Shown here: in pieces, positions 45,504-53,416 of the stretch
Layout of the letters: each line of letters opens with the position of its first letter
Position numbering within the stretch: the first letter of the stretch is position 1
From: Chryseobacterium sp. T16E-39
GTDB lineage: Bacteria > Bacteroidota > Bacteroidia > Flavobacteriales > Weeksellaceae
Direction: 5' to 3'
Assembly (NCBI RefSeq): GCF_002216065.1
Contig: NZ_CP022282.1
Coordinates: forward strand, 806,001-870,000
DNA: 64,000 nucleotides
Notes under the pieces: model-generated
What the model was told of the DNA's origin: nothing
What the model saw: only the letters and a program-made list of their open reading frames with translations
The model's database searches: none
Program-made: the position numbers and the translations under genes

Positions 45504-45547
45504 CTATCCAAATGATATTACTTCCCCTTTGGATAGCACTATCCAAA
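45504..45547. promoter_or_regulatory. Candidate HxlR operators (three 9-bp half-sites)
   Basis: CTATCCAAA occurs at 45504-45512 and 45539-45547, with its exact complement TTTGGATAG at 45528-45536. The first and second form an inverted pair spaced by 15 bp, and the second and third an inverted pair with a 2-bp gap. The cluster lies in the divergent region between the exporter and the HxlR gene, where HxlR-type dimers are expected to bind. Confidence 0.6.
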
Positions 45548-45573
45548 ATGACAGTAAGTTTAAAAGTGTAACT

Positions 45574-45915
45574 ATGATACCAGAAAAGGACTGTTCAAAA
45601 GCAATGTTATCTATAAAGGACGCGCTTGATGCTGTAGAAGGAAGATGGAAGCTATTAATCCTCTATTCACTATGCAGCGGGTCTAAGCGTTTTAAGGAAC
45701 TTTCAAGAGAAGTTACAGGAATAACAGACAAAACGTTGTCGAAAGAGTTAAAGAACCTGCAAGCTAATAAGCTGATCAACCGGGAAGTGTTTGATACCTC
45801 GCCACCCACAGTTGAATACACCATGACTGCTCACGGCATGTCATTGAAAAATGTATTGTTTGAACTTTGGAATTGGGGATTGATTCATCGTGAAGAGGTG
45901 ATTGGAAAATACTAA
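45574..45915 (+). CDS. HxlR family transcriptional regulator
   Basis: This 113-residue winged-helix protein has the HxlR signature: an N-terminal cysteine (EKDCSKAM), ALDAVEGRWKLLILYSLCSG, then GSKRFKELSREVTGITDKTL, and a beta-wing with VFDTSPPTVEYTMTAHG. The ATG at 45574 is chosen over an upstream TTG at 45529 that would fall inside the operator cluster. HxlR regulators often sense electrophiles, quinones or aldehydes through the N-terminal Cys. The gene diverges from the MFS exporter and the methyltransferase, its most likely targets. Confidence 0.92.
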   Translation: MIPEKDCSKAMLSIKDALDAVEGRWKLLILYSLCSGSKRFKELSREVTGITDKTLSKELKNLQANKLINREVFDTSPPTVEYTMTAHGMSLKNVLFELWNWGLIHREEVIGKY

Positions 45916-45980
45916 TTACACTACATATAAGTTTTCTATTCTTGAACTTTAATAATCTTCAATATAATTTATTATTTAAA

Positions 45981-45998
45981 ATATACCAATTGGTATAT
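45981..45998. promoter_or_regulatory. Palindromic operator 1 upstream of the EmrB-like exporter
   Basis: ATATACCAATTGGTATAT is an 18-bp perfect palindrome. It sits just upstream of a TATCTTTG -7 element (46007-46014) and would overlap the -33 region. A near-identical palindrome lies at 46091-46108. Confidence 0.7.
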
Positions 45999-46006
45999 TT
46001 ATTTTA

Positions 46007-46014
46007 TATCTTTG
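46007..46014 (+). promoter_or_regulatory. Predicted -7 element of the EmrB-like exporter
   Basis: TATCTTTG matches TAnnTTTG and lies between the two palindromic operators, about 120 bp before the ATG at 46136. Confidence 0.55.
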
Positions 46015-46090
46015 CTTTCTCAAAATTTAGTATACACATAAGCAGTTGAAAAGAGCTGCCTTGATTGATTAAACTTTTTTTTGATTTAAA

Positions 46091-46108
46091 ATATACCGAT
46101 TGGTATAT
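46091..46108. promoter_or_regulatory. Palindromic operator 2 upstream of the EmrB-like exporter
   Basis: ATATACCGATTGGTATAT has perfect 8-bp arms (ATATACCR/YGGTATAT type) and differs from operator 1 only at one central base. It ends 27 bp before the exporter ATG. Dyads of this size and spacing are typical of TetR/AcrR-family repressors, though no such gene is present nearby. Confidence 0.7.
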
Positions 46109-46135
46109 TTTATTAAATTAATAAAGATTAAAAAC

Positions 46136-47677
46136 ATGAAAAGAATAATCCTGATCATCACAGTGATCTCCGCAGCGATTATGGAACTGATAGATACTTC
46201 CATTGTGAATGTAGCCCTTAATTATATGAGTGGAAATCTGGGTGCAACGCTGGAAGATATTTCCTGGGTTGTAACTGCGTATGGCATTGCCAATGTGATC
46301 ATCATTCCTATGACCAGCTTTTTAGTAAATAATTTAGGACGGAGAAATTACTATATCGGTTCAATTATCTTATTTACTTTCTGTTCCTTTATGTGTGGAA
46401 ATTCAACCAATCTTTGGGAGTTGGTCATGTTCCGGTTTCTCCAGGGTATTGGTGGTGGGGCATTGCTTTCTGTATCAGCAATGGTAGTTTATGAATGTTT
46501 CCCAAAAGAAAAACAGAATATTGCCAGTGCATTATTTGGAATTGGTGTCTTTATTGGACCAACAATCGGTCCTACGTTAGGTGGATTTATTACGGATAAT
46601 TTTTCATGGAGATGGATATTCTATATCAACATTCCTTTGGGTATTTTAGCCGCAATTTTATGTTTCAAATTATTACCGGAATCCCCAACAAGACAAAAGG
46701 TCAAAAAAATCGACTGGCTTGGAATCATCTTGCTTATTATAGGAATTGGATCATTACAAACGGTATTGGAACGGGGAGAAACGGAGGATTGGTTTGCCAC
46801 CAGATATATCATTCTTCTCACCGTTGCTGCTGTTTTATCACTCATCTTATTTGTTCACAGGGAACTTACGATACCCCATCCTGTTGTCAAATTATCAGTT
46901 CTTAAACATCCTTCCCTCAGTATTTCTGCTATACTTACTTTCATAACAGGGATCGGCATGTTTACGTCCATCTATCTTACTCCGGTACTGGCACAACGGT
47001 TTCTAGGATTCAATCCTGCACAGGCAGGACTCTTGCTATTACCAGGTTCTATTATCGCTGTCTTCGCATTGATTATTACAGGTAAGGTATTGCAGAAAGG
47101 AGTTCCACCAGCTCTAGTCGTGTTATTAGGATTTTGCTGCTTCATTTATTTCAACTGGTCTATGGCGCAGGTTAATTTAGATGTTTCATTTGCTACGATT
47201 TCTATCAATTTAATTTTCAGAGCACTCGGCATGGCCTTACTTACCGTTCCGCTGGCCTCCCTCGCTGTTTCTTCTCTAAAAGCTGAAGATATGCCACAGG
47301 GAACTGCGATTAATAATATGATGCGGCAGCTTGGAGGATCATTCGGGATATCCATAATCAACACCTATATCGCCCGGAGAGTTGCCTTGCACAGAACCGA
47401 TTTAATATCCAATCTTACTCCTGACAATAGATCTGTAATGGACCGCTTGCAAGCCTATACATCTGTTTTTCAAAGTAAGGGATCTGGCTTTCCTGAAGCA
47501 CAGCAAAAAGCAATAGCATTAATGGAAAAAATTGTTGTAAAACAATCCTTTTTTTTAAGCTATATAGATGCGTATATGGTTATTGGTCTGGCATTTATAT
47601 TTGTATTACCTTTATTATTATTTTTTCTGAAGAGAAATAAGAATAAAAAAGTAGTGATCGTTTCAGCAGATCATTAA
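46136..47677 (+). CDS. MFS multidrug exporter, DHA2/EmrB family
   Basis: This 513-residue protein has 14 predicted membrane helices. Helix 1 carries the DHA2 signature MELIDTSIVNVALNYMSGNL, and GIGVFIGPTIGPTLGGFITD in helix 5 is motif C. It exports hydrophobic drugs with H+ antiport, often together with an EmrA-type adaptor, which is absent here. The ATG at 46136 is chosen because the upstream TTG at 46100 lies inside the second palindromic operator. A thiolase gene follows 35 bp after the stop. Confidence 0.93.
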   Translation: MKRIILIITVISAAIMELIDTSIVNVALNYMSGNLGATLEDISWVVTAYGIANVIIIPMTSFLVNNLGRRNYYIGSIILFTFCSFMCGNSTNLWELVMFRFLQGIGGGALLSVSAMVVYECFPKEKQNIASALFGIGVFIGPTIGPTLGGFITDNFSWRWIFYINIPLGILAAILCFKLLPESPTRQKVKKIDWLGIILLIIGIGSLQTVLERGETEDWFATRYIILLTVAAVLSLILFVHRELTIPHPVVKLSVLKHPSLSISAILTFITGIGMFTSIYLTPVLAQRFLGFNPAQAGLLLLPGSIIAVFALIITGKVLQKGVPPALVVLLGFCCFIYFNWSMAQVNLDVSFATISINLIFRALGMALLTVPLASLAVSSLKAEDMPQGTAINNMMRQLGGSFGISIINTYIARRVALHRTDLISNLTPDNRSVMDRLQAYTSVFQSKGSGFPEAQQKAIALMEKIVVKQSFFLSYIDAYMVIGLAFIFVLPLLLFFLKRNKNKKVVIVSADH

Positions 47678-47712
47678 AAATGAATTATATAAAATTTAAT
47701 AAAATCAACATC

Positions 47713-48891
47713 ATGAAAGAAGTATTCATCGTATCAGCAAAACGTACTCCCGTCGGAGGTTTACTGGGGAATCTATCTACTTTTACGGCAACCCAACTGG
47801 GAGCTTTGGTTATTCGTGAAGCTTATAAAAGCATTTCGTTAGAGCCTGAATTATTAGACAGTGTTTACATGGGAAATGTATTAAGTGCAGGTGTAGGACA
47901 GGCTCCGGCAAGACAAGCAGCTATTTTTGCTGATATCCCTTATGATAAAGATGCTACTACCATCAATAAAGTATGTGCTTCAGGAATGAAAGCAACCTCA
48001 TTGGGTGCACAACAAATCCAGTTGGGTCTTGAACATCTCATTGTAACAGGAGGAATGGAAAGCATGAGCAATACCCCCCACTATGCATTTATCAGAAATG
48101 GGAAAAAGCTGGGCGATCTTACCCTTACTGATGGAATGACCAAAGACGGACTCTGGGATGTGTACCATAATTTTCATATGGGAAGTGCTGCAGAACTGGG
48201 TATCAAGAAATATGGACATACGAGACAGGAGCTGGATGATTATGCATTGTCATCTTATAAAAAATCACAAAATGCTACTGCACAGGGAAAATTTAAAAAT
48301 GAGATTGTTCCCGTTGAAGTTACCAAAGGAAAAGAAACCATTGTAATAGATAAAGACGAAGATATTGACAAACTTATTCCTGAAAAAGTAGCGCAGCTAA
48401 AACCTGTTTTTGAAAAAGATGGAGTACTTACCGCTGCCAATTCCAGTAATTTGAATGACGGAGCAGCTGCTTTGATTCTTGCTTCAGCAGAGGCTGTAGA
48501 AAAATATCAGTTAAAACCTCTAGCTAAAATCATAGGATATGCAGATGCTGCTCAGGCTCCTGAATGGTTTACTACATCGCCCGCATTAGCTATTCCAAAG
48601 GCTCTTATGCATGCTAATCTGGATCTTTCTGCAATTGATTATTTTGAAATTAATGAAGCTTATGCTTCAGTTGTGCTTTCTAACCAGAAAATCTTAGGCT
48701 TTGATCCTGAAAAAGTCAATATCTATGGTGGAGCTGTTGCGATTGGTCATCCGATAGGAGCTTCCGGAGCCCGGATCTTGGTGACTCTTCTTAATGTATT
48801 GCAACAGGAAAAAGGAAAATATGGAGTTGCCGCTATTTGTAATGGTGGTGGTGGAGCTTCTGCAATGGTAATTGAAAATCTGAATTTATAA
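47713..48891 (+). CDS. Acetyl-CoA C-acetyltransferase (thiolase)
   Basis: This 392-residue thiolase has the acyl-accepting cysteine C88 in NKVCASGMKA, the second conserved block NEAYASV, the GHPIGASGARI histidine motif, and the C-terminal CNGGGGASAMV with the third catalytic cysteine. The length and motifs fit a biosynthetic or degradative acetoacetyl-CoA thiolase. The ATG at 47713 (MKEVFIVSAKRTPVGG) is preferred over 47680, since the thiolase fold begins there. It is directly downstream of the EmrB-like exporter, an unexpected partner; a hairpin terminator follows. Confidence 0.93.
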   Translation: MKEVFIVSAKRTPVGGLLGNLSTFTATQLGALVIREAYKSISLEPELLDSVYMGNVLSAGVGQAPARQAAIFADIPYDKDATTINKVCASGMKATSLGAQQIQLGLEHLIVTGGMESMSNTPHYAFIRNGKKLGDLTLTDGMTKDGLWDVYHNFHMGSAAELGIKKYGHTRQELDDYALSSYKKSQNATAQGKFKNEIVPVEVTKGKETIVIDKDEDIDKLIPEKVAQLKPVFEKDGVLTAANSSNLNDGAAALILASAEAVEKYQLKPLAKIIGYADAAQAPEWFTTSPALAIPKALMHANLDLSAIDYFEINEAYASVVLSNQKILGFDPEKVNIYGGAVAIGHPIGASGARILVTLLNVLQQEKGKYGVAAICNGGGGASAMVIENLNL

Positions 48892-48922
48892 ATATTAAAA
48901 TCAATAACGAATTAACTTCATA

Positions 48923-48955
48923 AAAATGTCTGACCTTATTTTAGTCAGACATTTT
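48923..48955. terminator. Bidirectional terminator between thiolase and hydrolase
   Basis: AAAATGTCTGAC (48923-48934) pairs with GTCAGACATTTT (48944-48955) around a 9-nt loop, with A- and T-tracts on either side. It serves the converging thiolase and hydrolase genes. Confidence 0.85.
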
Positions 48956-48977
48956 TTATTGAATATAATAGGATGTA

Positions 48978-49844
48978 TTATGCAGGTAATTGTTCTAAAA
49001 ATACTCTAATATCTTTACTTATTTCCTCTACATGGGTTTCCAATGCAAAATGTCCCGTTTCATAAAATTTCACGGTCGCATCGGGAATATCTTTTTTGTA
49101 GCCTTCAGCTCCGGGAGGGAGGAAGAAAGGATCATATTTACCCCACGCAGCTAATAATTTAGGTTGATATGTTCTGAAATATTCCTGAAATTTAGGATAC
49201 AAGGCAACATTGGTACGGTAGTCCAGCATCAGATCAATCTGAATATCATTCATTCCGGGGCGATCGAGAAAATATTGGTCCAGTGTATAAGATTCAGGAG
49301 CAATTAATGAGAGATCTTTTACACCTTCCTGATATTGAAATAGGGTCATTTTTTGAGACGTAAAATCACTTAACAGCTGGCGATTCTCCGGGGTAGGATC
49401 TTCCCAGTATTTTCTTATTGGATTCCAGTTATCACTCAATCCTTCTTCGTAAGCATTCCCATTTTGAGAGATAATACCGGTTATTTTTTCCGGATTAGCC
49501 AAAGCAAGTCTTAAACCTGTTGGAGCACCATAGTCAAAAATGTATAAGGCAAATCTTTTTAATCCTAATGTATCAATAAATCCCTGCATTGCCTGAGCCA
49601 GATTATCAAAGGTATAATCGAATTCAGAAGAATCCGGAGCATCACTAAATCCGAAGCCTGGCAAATCAGGGGCGATAATATGGTATTGATCATTTAATTC
49701 CGGAATCAGATCCCGAAACATATGAGAGGAGGTAGGAAATCCATGAAGAAGTAATAGGGTTGGAGCATCTTTTGGTCCTGACTCACGATAAAAGATATTC
49801 AGGCCGTTAACGTCTGCATTTTTGTAATAAATGGTTGGGTTCAT
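48978..49844 (-). CDS. Alpha/beta hydrolase (epoxide hydrolase/haloalkane dehalogenase-like)
   Basis: This 288-residue alpha/beta hydrolase has the HG oxyanion region LLLHGFPTSSHMF (about 31-43) and the nucleophile elbow with aspartate in YIFDYGAPTGLRLA, in place of the serine of ordinary esterases. The catalytic histidine is in ETGHFALETH near the C-terminus. An Asp nucleophile is characteristic of epoxide hydrolases and haloalkane dehalogenases. No signal peptide. It diverges from a LysR gene, which likely regulates it. Confidence 0.88.
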   Translation of the reverse strand: MNPTIYYKNADVNGLNIFYRESGPKDAPTLLLLHGFPTSSHMFRDLIPELNDQYHIIAPDLPGFGFSDAPDSSEFDYTFDNLAQAMQGFIDTLGLKRFALYIFDYGAPTGLRLALANPEKITGIISQNGNAYEEGLSDNWNPIRKYWEDPTPENRQLLSDFTSQKMTLFQYQEGVKDLSLIAPESYTLDQYFLDRPGMNDIQIDLMLDYRTNVALYPKFQEYFRTYQPKLLAAWGKYDPFFLPPGAEGYKKDIPDATVKFYETGHFALETHVEEISKDIRVFLEQLPA

Positions 49845-49881
49845 AATTGTTTTTATTTTTTGTTATTTCAAAATTACTCCA

Positions 49882-49889
49882 TATATTTG
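49882..49889 (+). promoter_or_regulatory. Predicted -7 element of the LysR gene
   Basis: TATATTTG, matching TAnnTTTG, lies 49 bp before the ATG at 49939, inside the divergent region shared with the hydrolase. Confidence 0.5.
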
Positions 49890-49938
49890 ATTCCATAAAA
49901 CGATTAATTATGATCTAAACTATCATAAAAAATGATAT

Positions 49939-50805
49939 ATGAATTTAAATGATCTCAAAATATTTGAAGCAGTTGCGGTTCACGGGAGCTTTACAAAAGC
50001 TGCAGAAGTGATGTTTACTGTGCAATCTAATGTTACAGCCAGAATAAAAACATTGGAAGAAGAACTGGAAGCCCAACTGTTCACCCGTACTTCCAGAAAA
50101 GTCTCTTTAACGACCTCCGGACATGCATTTATTCAATATGCCCGAAAGATCACGCACATTATAGAAGAGGCCAAGAACGAAATTAAAAAATCTGATCAGA
50201 TAGGAGGAAACTTATGCATTGGGTGCATAGAGACCACTTTGGTGTTTAAAGCCCCTCAAATTCTATCTGATTTCATGAAAGTGTATCCACATGTAGCATT
50301 GGAATTCAAATCAGATACACGGGAAAAGCTCATTGATGACGTATTAAATTATAAGCTGGATGCGGCATTTGTTTCAGCTCCTATCCACTCTTCACAATTG
50401 GAACAGATTCATATTAAACAGGATGAATTGGTTATTATTACTTCTCTGGATGAAAAATCAATTAATCATGTTCTCAAAAAAGACCACCTGAATATTGTTG
50501 TGTTTGAACAGGGTTGTGTGTACAGGGCACGACTTGAAACATTACTTAATGCCAGAGGAGTGATCCAGTATAAAAGTATGGTGATGAATTCTATTGAAGG
50601 GATCATTAACTTCGTGGAAGCTGGTTTAGGAATTACGCTGTTACCTCTGGAACTTGTAGAACAGTACTATGGAGGTCGGAAGCTGAAAACATTTAAGCTA
50701 AGCAAAGAGATCAATACCATATCCACTTCACTCATCTATTTAAAAAGCATTCCAAAATCACAGGCTTTGGAATCATTTATACAAATGTATGCGATGAGTA
50801 ACTAA
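49939..50805 (+). CDS. LysR family transcriptional regulator
   Basis: This 288-residue regulator has the N-terminal LysR winged helix (about 1-62) with LKIFEAVAVHGSFTKAAEVM and VQSNVTARIKTLEEELEAQL, then a periplasmic-binding-protein-like effector domain (about 90-285). It diverges from the alpha/beta hydrolase with 94 bp between starts, the standard LysR target arrangement. It ends near a bidirectional terminator at 50822. Effector unknown. Confidence 0.94.
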   Translation: MNLNDLKIFEAVAVHGSFTKAAEVMFTVQSNVTARIKTLEEELEAQLFTRTSRKVSLTTSGHAFIQYARKITHIIEEAKNEIKKSDQIGGNLCIGCIETTLVFKAPQILSDFMKVYPHVALEFKSDTREKLIDDVLNYKLDAAFVSAPIHSSQLEQIHIKQDELVIITSLDEKSINHVLKKDHLNIVVFEQGCVYRARLETLLNARGVIQYKSMVMNSIEGIINFVEAGLGITLLPLELVEQYYGGRKLKTFKLSKEINTISTSLIYLKSIPKSQALESFIQMYAMSN

Positions 50806-50821
50806 TGTTATATAAAAACAA

Positions 50822-50851
50822 AAAAGGCTGTAGTATTCATTACAGCCTTTT
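50822..50851. terminator. Bidirectional terminator between LysR and AhpD-like genes
   Basis: AAAAGGCTGTA pairs with TACAGCCTTTT around an 8-nt loop, with flanking A- and T-tracts. It lies between converging genes. Confidence 0.85.
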
Positions 50852-50869
50852 ATTTTTCTATTAAAATAA

Positions 50870-51403
50870 TTATAATTCAGCAGCTATTGGCCAATCTACC
50901 GGGATCTTTGTAGCTGCATATAAATAATTGGTAATGGTTTTATCTCCAATAGCGATAATAACATCGACTAAATTTCCTTCAGTATATCCTTCATTAAAAA
51001 AGTTTGCTTTTGTTGCTTCAGAAATTTCTCCTTTTTTACTTACTGCCTCCTGAACAAGATTGGCTAAAGAGCTGAATTTTGAGTCAAAAGAAATATCCGA
51101 TTTTCTGATCTCGATAATCTGTTCATCACTAAATCCATTTAACTTAGCAATTGCAGTGTGCGCACTTAAACAATACAGACATTTATTATACTGACTTACC
51201 ACTAGATTAATGACTTCTTTTTCTTTTGCTTTTAAAGATGATTTTGCATTTTGCAATCCTAAATAAGTGCTTAGCCCATTTTCGGAATGAGCGAAAGTAG
51301 CATAAAGGTTAGGTACAAACCCAACTCCTTTTTCTAATTGAGCAAAAATACTTTGGTTAGTTTCTGACAGTTGTTCTTTTTGAGGAATCTTAAAATTGTT
51401 CAT
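50870..51403 (-). CDS. Carboxymuconolactone decarboxylase/AhpD-like peroxidase-related protein
   Basis: This 177-residue helical protein has the AhpD/CMD active-site motif C-x2-C-x3-H in KCLYCLSAHTAIAKLNG, where the paired cysteines and the histidine act in peroxide or thiol redox chemistry. The flanking VINLVVSQYN and LVNLVQEAVSKKG-like helices fit the family. It is monocistronic with the predicted CGCAACTTTG promoter element 28 bp upstream of the start. An antioxidant role is inferred; decarboxylase activity is unlikely with this Cys pair. Confidence 0.88.
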   Translation of the reverse strand: MNNFKIPQKEQLSETNQSIFAQLEKGVGFVPNLYATFAHSENGLSTYLGLQNAKSSLKAKEKEVINLVVSQYNKCLYCLSAHTAIAKLNGFSDEQIIEIRKSDISFDSKFSSLANLVQEAVSKKGEISEATKANFFNEGYTEGNLVDVIIAIGDKTITNYLYAATKIPVDWPIAAEL

Positions 51404-51430
51404 TGTAATTGTTGTATTAAATTAATAGGA

Positions 51431-51440
51431 CAAAGTTGCG
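51431..51440 (-). promoter_or_regulatory. Predicted -7 region of the AhpD-like gene
   Basis: The minus strand reads CGCAACTTTG, identical to the elements at 42411-42420 and 53072-53081, 27 bp from the ATG. Confidence 0.5.
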
Positions 51441-51559
51441 TCATCCCCGGCCAGAAAGAAATAGAATAATTTCCCGAAAGCTTATGCTTTTTTCCCTTTG
51501 GAGATTATCATACATTTGCTCAGCAAAGACTTTCACAAAAAATCAACAGGAAAGAAAAG

Positions 51560-52417
51560 ATGATCTATAATTATCACAATAAGCAAACTAAAGCTGCCTG
51601 CAGACTACTCATTAATGAAGAAAAATTCGACAGAGCTTTTTATGGAAAAGACCGCAAGGATAAATTCCTGACATTAGCATGGAATCAGGGTCCGGATATC
51701 CTGATTACGATTGATAAGGTTTCTTACCTTTTTACGTCGGGCAGTATACTTTGTCTGATGGTCAACCAGTCTTTTGATTTCCCGGAAAACTCGCAGGTAG
51801 TTGTATGGCAGTTCAACAAAGACTTTTACTGTATCGAAAGCCATGATTCAGAGGTTGGGTGCGTTGGATTTCTTTTTTATGGATTATCACAGAGTATGTT
51901 TGTCACCATTGAAGATAAAGTACACGATAAACTGACTTTGCTGCTCCGTATTTTCATTGAGGAATTCCAGGACATCGATGATATACAGGAAGATATGCTT
52001 AGAATGCTTTTGAAACGATTGATCATTCTGATTACCAGATCAGCAAAAAGACAATTTGTAAATGAAAAGCTTCCGGAACAGAAGCTGGATATCATCCGGC
52101 AATTCAGTCTTCTTGTTGAAAAAAACTACAAATCGGAACATTCGGTAAAGTTTTACGCAGACCAATTACATAAATCCCCTAAAACACTTTCTAATCTTTT
52201 CAACCTGTACAACAATGGAACTCCTTCTGAAATAATCCAGCAGCGAATTATACTTGAGGCTAAAAGACTGTTACTGTATACCCACAAGTCGGCAAAAGAA
52301 ATTGCCTATGAATTAGGGTTTGAAGAGGTCGCATATTTCAGCAGCTTTTTCAAGAGGTCCACTGGTGTTTCTCCTGTCTTGTTTAAAAAGCAGTCAGCAG
52401 ACATTTTTATCCCATAA
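51560..52417 (+). CDS. AraC family transcriptional regulator
   Basis: This 285-residue regulator has an N-terminal cupin-like region and a C-terminal AraC domain (about 185-280) with QLHKSPKTLSNLFNLYN and KSAKEIAYELGFEEVAYFSS followed by FFKRSTGVSPVLFK. It diverges from the AhpD-like gene with about 156 bp between starts, so that gene is a candidate target. A hairpin follows the stop. Confidence 0.92.
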   Translation: MIYNYHNKQTKAACRLLINEEKFDRAFYGKDRKDKFLTLAWNQGPDILITIDKVSYLFTSGSILCLMVNQSFDFPENSQVVVWQFNKDFYCIESHDSEVGCVGFLFYGLSQSMFVTIEDKVHDKLTLLLRIFIEEFQDIDDIQEDMLRMLLKRLIILITRSAKRQFVNEKLPEQKLDIIRQFSLLVEKNYKSEHSVKFYADQLHKSPKTLSNLFNLYNNGTPSEIIQQRIILEAKRLLLYTHKSAKEIAYELGFEEVAYFSSFFKRSTGVSPVLFKKQSADIFIP

Positions 52418-52422
52418 AAAAA

Positions 52423-52438
52423 GCCTCCCGAGGGAGGC
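52423..52438. terminator. Hairpin after the AraC gene
   Basis: GCCTCCCGAGGGAGGC is a perfect 16-bp palindrome preceded by an A7 tract and followed by CTTAAAAAA. A T-tract exists only on the minus-strand reading, so its use as terminator for the AraC gene is uncertain. Confidence 0.5.
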
Positions 52439-52660
52439 CTTAAAAAACACAAATGATGAAAAAAAATTATTTCGAAGTGCAAATATAATAAATATATTAT
52501 GTAACACATTGTAATTTTATTAATATTTTAATTTATTTTTCAATAACATATTAATATTATGCATACATATAATTAAAATAATTTCAAATATACATTTTTA
52601 TTCTTTAATGAAGCCTTTCTTGTTTATCTGTTGGCAAAAAAGTCTTACATAACAAAAAAA

Positions 52661-52680
52661 CCTCCGGGAAATCCTGGAGG
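52661..52680 (-). terminator. Terminator of the lectin gene
   Basis: CCTCCGGGA pairs with TCCTGGAGG around two bases. On the minus strand it is followed by a T7 tract, 20 bp after the lectin stop. Confidence 0.8.
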
Positions 52681-52699
52681 TTTGGGAACTTTTTATTGA

Positions 52700-53044
52700 C
52701 TAAAATTTAAATACACAGCCGCAAACGCTCATCTTGCCTTCTACAACTGTTGTCCATTGTCCGTTCCAGGTACCTCCGTAAGAAGCACAGATGGAAGGGC
52801 ATATTTCTTTAGCATCATCATTGCTCCAGATCGGACCAGCAAGAACATCCATTGTATATTCTGTACTTCCTGATGGGGCAGTATCATACTCAACTTCGAT
52901 TACACTCATTTCTCCTTCAACAATGGTAGACCACTGTCCGGTAAATTTTCCTAAATGGGCCGCAGCAATACGACCACCTAATTTTTGAGCCTGATCATTG
53001 CTCCAAAGTGGACCTGCAACGATGTTAATTTTGAATTTTGACAT
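52700..53044 (-). CDS. Mannan-binding lectin, two-repeat MVL (Microcystis viridis lectin) type
   Basis: This 114-residue protein is made of two similar 50-residue repeats: AGPLWSNDQAQKLGGRIAAA (from residue 11) with FTGQWSTIVEGEMSV, and AGPIWSNDDAKEICPSICAS (from about residue 69) with WNGQWTTVVEGKMSV. The length, the internal duplication and the AGPxWSN-x-A / GQW-T-VVE-x-MSV pattern correspond closely to the cyanobacterial lectin MVL, which binds the high-mannose core of N-glycans. There is no signal peptide. The second repeat holds four cysteines (C in EIC, SIC and CGC) that the first lacks. The gene is monocistronic with its own promoter and terminator. Confidence 0.85.
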   Translation of the reverse strand: MSKFKINIVAGPLWSNDQAQKLGGRIAAAHLGKFTGQWSTIVEGEMSVIEVEYDTAPSGSTEYTMDVLAGPIWSNDDAKEICPSICASYGGTWNGQWTTVVEGKMSVCGCVFKF

Positions 53045-53071
53045 GATATTTGTTTTTTATGGTTAACAAGT

Positions 53072-53081
53072 CAAAGTTGCG
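53072..53081 (-). promoter_or_regulatory. Predicted -7 region of the lectin gene
   Basis: The minus strand reads CGCAACTTTG, 27 bp before the ATG at 53044, identical to elements upstream of the YceI and AhpD-like genes. Confidence 0.5.
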
Positions 53082-53291
53082 ATTATAAAGAAACAAATAG
53101 TAGAGTAGAAAGCACCATTTTTTTCGTTCAGTAATTCTACCTAGCATTCCCATCACAAGCATCATACCGCGATCACTACAAAGAAAAACACGTATTATTA
53201 TTTCTCTTCAAATGGATATAATAGTATTTTTATATTAAAAAAATGATCTTAAAAACTGAATTGAATCAAAGGTAAAGGAAGGTAAAAAAAA

Positions 53292-53324
53292 GACGAAGCT
53301 ATAATTATTCCTTATAGCCTCGTC
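53292..53324. terminator. Terminator after the second MocR gene
   Basis: GACGAAGCTATAA pairs with TTATAGCCTCGTC (one mismatch) around a 7-nt loop, flanked by an A-tract on the left and AAATTTTTA on the right. On the minus strand it lies 93 bp after the MocR stop. Apart from this hairpin and the lectin promoter, the gap 53045-53416 holds nothing recognised. Confidence 0.7.
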
Positions 53325-53416
53325 AAATTTTTAATCATTTGGTTTTGTGATTACAAATTTAGATCAATCTGTATCACAGGTACAGATACAGTTGTTGTTT
53401 TTTATTAGGGCACAGA

